NCBI RefSeq assembly: GCF_963667685.1
Contig: NZ_OY763932.1
Span: forward strand, 453,691-517,690
Direction: 5' to 3'
Source of the DNA: Maridesulfovibrio sp.
GTDB lineage: Bacteria > Desulfobacterota > Desulfovibrionia > Desulfovibrionales > Desulfovibrionaceae
DNA: 64,000 nt
The notes below the pieces were generated by a model. It worked only from the letters and a program-made list of their open reading frames with translations, did not search any database and had not been told where the DNA came from. The position numbers were made by a program, and so were the translations under genes. The first letter of the stretch is position 1. Each line of letters begins with the position of its first letter. Positions 62,315 to 64,000 of the stretch are shown one piece after another.

Positions 62315-64000
62315 ATGAGTGATAATTTAAAACCTGAACCAAAACGCCCTGTACCCCGCACCTTAACAGAAAAGGTCATACTGTTTTGCCTTGAGCAGAA
62401 ACTGATTGTTGCCATCCTCTTGATTATGGTCATTTGCGGGGGAATATATACTGCGCCTTTCAACTGGAAAATTGACGGAATAGACAGATCCCCCGTCCCC
62501 GTTGATGCAATTCCTGATATCGGTGAGAATCAGCAGATTATTTTCACCAAATGGCTTGGTCGTTCCCCTCAGGATGTGGAAGATCAGATAAGTTATCCGC
62601 TGACCGTGGCCCTGCTCGGTGTGCCCGGAGTAAAGACCGTTCGCAGTTACTCCATGTTCGGTTTCTCAACAATTTACGTCATTTTTAAAGAAGATGTAGA
62701 CTTTTACTGGTCCCGTTCACGGTTGCTCGAAAAGCTTAACAGTCTTCCGGCTGGAACTCTCCCAGCGGGTATAAAACCATCTCTGGGGCCTGATGCAACG
62801 GCCTTAGGTCAGGTATATTGGTACACAATTGAAGGACGCGACCCTGACGGCAATCCCACCGGAGGGTGGGACCTTGATGAATTGCGCTCAACACAGGATT
62901 GGTATGTCCGCTACGCGCTGCTCTCTGCTGAAGGAGTAAGCGAAGTGGCTTCTGTCGGAGGCTTTGTAAAAGAGTATCAGATTGATGTCGATCCCGATGC
63001 AATGAGAGCTGCGAATGTAACTCTTAGCGAAGTATATCGCGCTGTAAAAAATTCCAACCTTGATGTTGGCGCACGTACTATCGAAATTAACAACGCTGAA
63101 TATGTCATCAGAGGTATCGGGTTCATCAAAAAGATATCTGATATTGAAAGCTCAGTTGTTAAAGTTGTAAATGACATCCCTATTCATGTTCGCGATGTCG
63201 CGCGGGTGGCTGAAGGTCCGGCCCTGCGTCGTGGAGTTCTGGATAAAGGCGGTGCAGAAGTTGTCGGCGGAGTTGCAGTTGTCCGCTATGGCGAAAATCC
63301 ACTGCAGGTAATTGATAATATCAAAAGCAAGATAAAAGCTATTTCACCGGGATTACCCTCAAAGATTCTGCCGGACGGGACAAAAAGTAAACTGACGATT
63401 GTTCCTTTTTATGACCGCTCAAACTTGATTCATGAGACCCTCGGCACGCTTAACACAGCCCTGACTGAAGAAATACTGATTACTATCATTGTAGTCCTTA
63501 TTGCGGTCATGCACCTTAAAAGTTCATTACTTATTTCTTCATTATTGCCTCTTGCCGTACTCATGAGCTTTATGGGTATGAGAGTCTTCAAAGTTGATGC
63601 AAACATTGTAGCTCTATCAGGAATTGCAATTGCAATCGGAACCATGGTCGACATGGGGATTATCATCTGTGAAAACATACTGAAAAAGCTCGAAACGGCA
63701 GAAGAGGGAGTCAGCCGCCTTAAGCTTATTTACGATGGAACAACAGAAGTCGGCAGCGCAGTAATGACTGCTGTTGCCACTACAATCGTCAGCTTTATGC
63801 CTGTATTTGCCATGGACGGAGCCGAAGGAAAACTATTCAAACCATTAGCTTATACGAAAACTTTCGCGTTACTGTCCTCCATCATTGTAGCTTTGACGGT
63901 TTTACCGCCTTTAGCTCAACTTCTGTTCACTGCGCGTAAAAAATTTGCCAAGGGGAAGCAATCTTATATTCGTTCGGCCCTCTACATCCTTTCTGGAATT
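62315..64000 (+). CDS. CusA/CzcA-type heavy metal efflux RND pump (partial, runs off the window)
   Basis: This is the proton-driven inner-membrane pump of the tripartite efflux system. The first 562 residues are visible, out of about 1,050 in full length. The first helix near 27-45 is followed by DAIPDIGENQQIIF, the porter domain with GPDATALGQVYW and ASVGGFVKEYQIDVDP, and the second helix cluster. Helix 4 contains IAIAIGTMVDMGIIICENI, with the conserved Asp of the proton relay. Closest resemblance is to CusA-type Cu/Ag pumps; the Met residues of the export path would lie further on. ATG 62315 lies 12 bases after the adaptor stop; no strong SD is visible. Confidence 0.92.
   Translation, partial: MSDNLKPEPKRPVPRTLTEKVILFCLEQKLIVAILLIMVICGGIYTAPFNWKIDGIDRSPVPVDAIPDIGENQQIIFTKWLGRSPQDVEDQISYPLTVALLGVPGVKTVRSYSMFGFSTIYVIFKEDVDFYWSRSRLLEKLNSLPAGTLPAGIKPSLGPDATALGQVYWYTIEGRDPDGNPTGGWDLDELRSTQDWYVRYALLSAEGVSEVASVGGFVKEYQIDVDPDAMRAANVTLSEVYRAVKNSNLDVGARTIEINNAEYVIRGIGFIKKISDIESSVVKVVNDIPIHVRDVARVAEGPALRRGVLDKGGAEVVGGVAVVRYGENPLQVIDNIKSKIKAISPGLPSKILPDGTKSKLTIVPFYDRSNLIHETLGTLNTALTEEILITIIVVLIAVMHLKSSLLISSLLPLAVLMSFMGMRVFKVDANIVALSGIAIAIGTMVDMGIIICENILKKLETAEEGVSRLKLIYDGTTEVGSAVMTAVATTIVSFMPVFAMDGAEGKLFKPLAYTKTFALLSSIIVALTVLPPLAQLLFTARKKFAKGKQSYIRSALYILSGI

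Larger units (their letters stand above)
53702..64000. mobile_element. integrated element carrying copper/silver-type efflux genes (left end; right end outside the window)
   Basis: The element is inferred from the ssrA 3' fragment at 53702, the tyrosine integrase just inside it, and a metal-resistance cargo unlike the metabolic genes to the left. If the intact ssrA gene is at the other end, it lies to the right of 64000 and reads leftwards. No transfer or phage structural genes are seen in the visible part. Confidence 0.6.

Overview
The window looks like chromosome from an anaerobic, motile, sulfate-reducing bacterium of the Desulfovibrio group, probably a marine relative such as Maridesulfovibrio. 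The evidence is a 218-residue assimilatory-type sulfite reductase (18159-18815), a nickel CO dehydrogenase, a molybdenum uptake and storage pair, an apparent selenoprotein, and many chemotaxis and c-di-GMP proteins. The species is inferred from gene content only. No rRNA, complete tRNA, CRISPR array or insertion sequence was seen.

Region 1 (1-14.6 kb) holds signalling and envelope genes: two chemoreceptors, a PAS/GAF diguanylate cyclase, a FetAB-type ABC exporter pair, a large GAF-like protein of unknown role, an M48 metalloprotease lipoprotein with TPRs, and an exported DUF1566 protein. Region 2 (14.7-28 kb) holds mainly redox and metal metabolism: a GltD-like flavoprotein, an iron alcohol dehydrogenase divergent from an HxlR regulator, the sulfite reductase, a bacterial TiaS-like protein overlapping a PadR regulator tail to tail, a molybdenum-storage homologue with a MOT1-type transporter, methylglyoxal synthase, and an ArsC/Spx-family gene. 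In that last gene an in-frame TGA occupies the catalytic cysteine position and a SECIS-like hairpin follows it. This is the most striking item in the window. A third chemoreceptor and an FMN flavoprotein follow.

Region 3 (28.7-34.9 kb) holds an EAL-HDOD protein, a Cpx-like operon (CpxP/Spy lipoprotein, response regulator, histidine kinase) with a repeated operator upstream, and several small proteins. Region 4 (35-40 kb) is a CO dehydrogenase locus. CooS has a His-rich N-terminus and is preceded by a good sigma-54 promoter and a cluster of AACGG/CCGTT half-sites. An HPP membrane protein and a GAF sigma-54 activator follow on the same strand, which suggests a self-contained regulated unit.

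Region 5 (41.8-52.1 kb) is an amino-acid catabolic operon read leftwards: RidA, an ornithine cyclodeaminase-like protein, an APC permease, a NifI1-like PII protein, an unknown protein, an aspartase fused to a cyclic-nucleotide-binding-like domain, and an HcnABC/opine-oxidase-like trio. A divergent AraC regulator stands upstream.

Region 6 (53.7 kb to the end) appears to be an integrated element. It begins at a 3' fragment of a tmRNA (ssrA) gene, followed by a tyrosine integrase. Its cargo is a leftward operon (SpoIIE-type phosphatase, Met-rich exported protein, SHOCT protein with a frameshift) and a rightward CusCBA-like copper/silver efflux system whose pump gene runs off the window.
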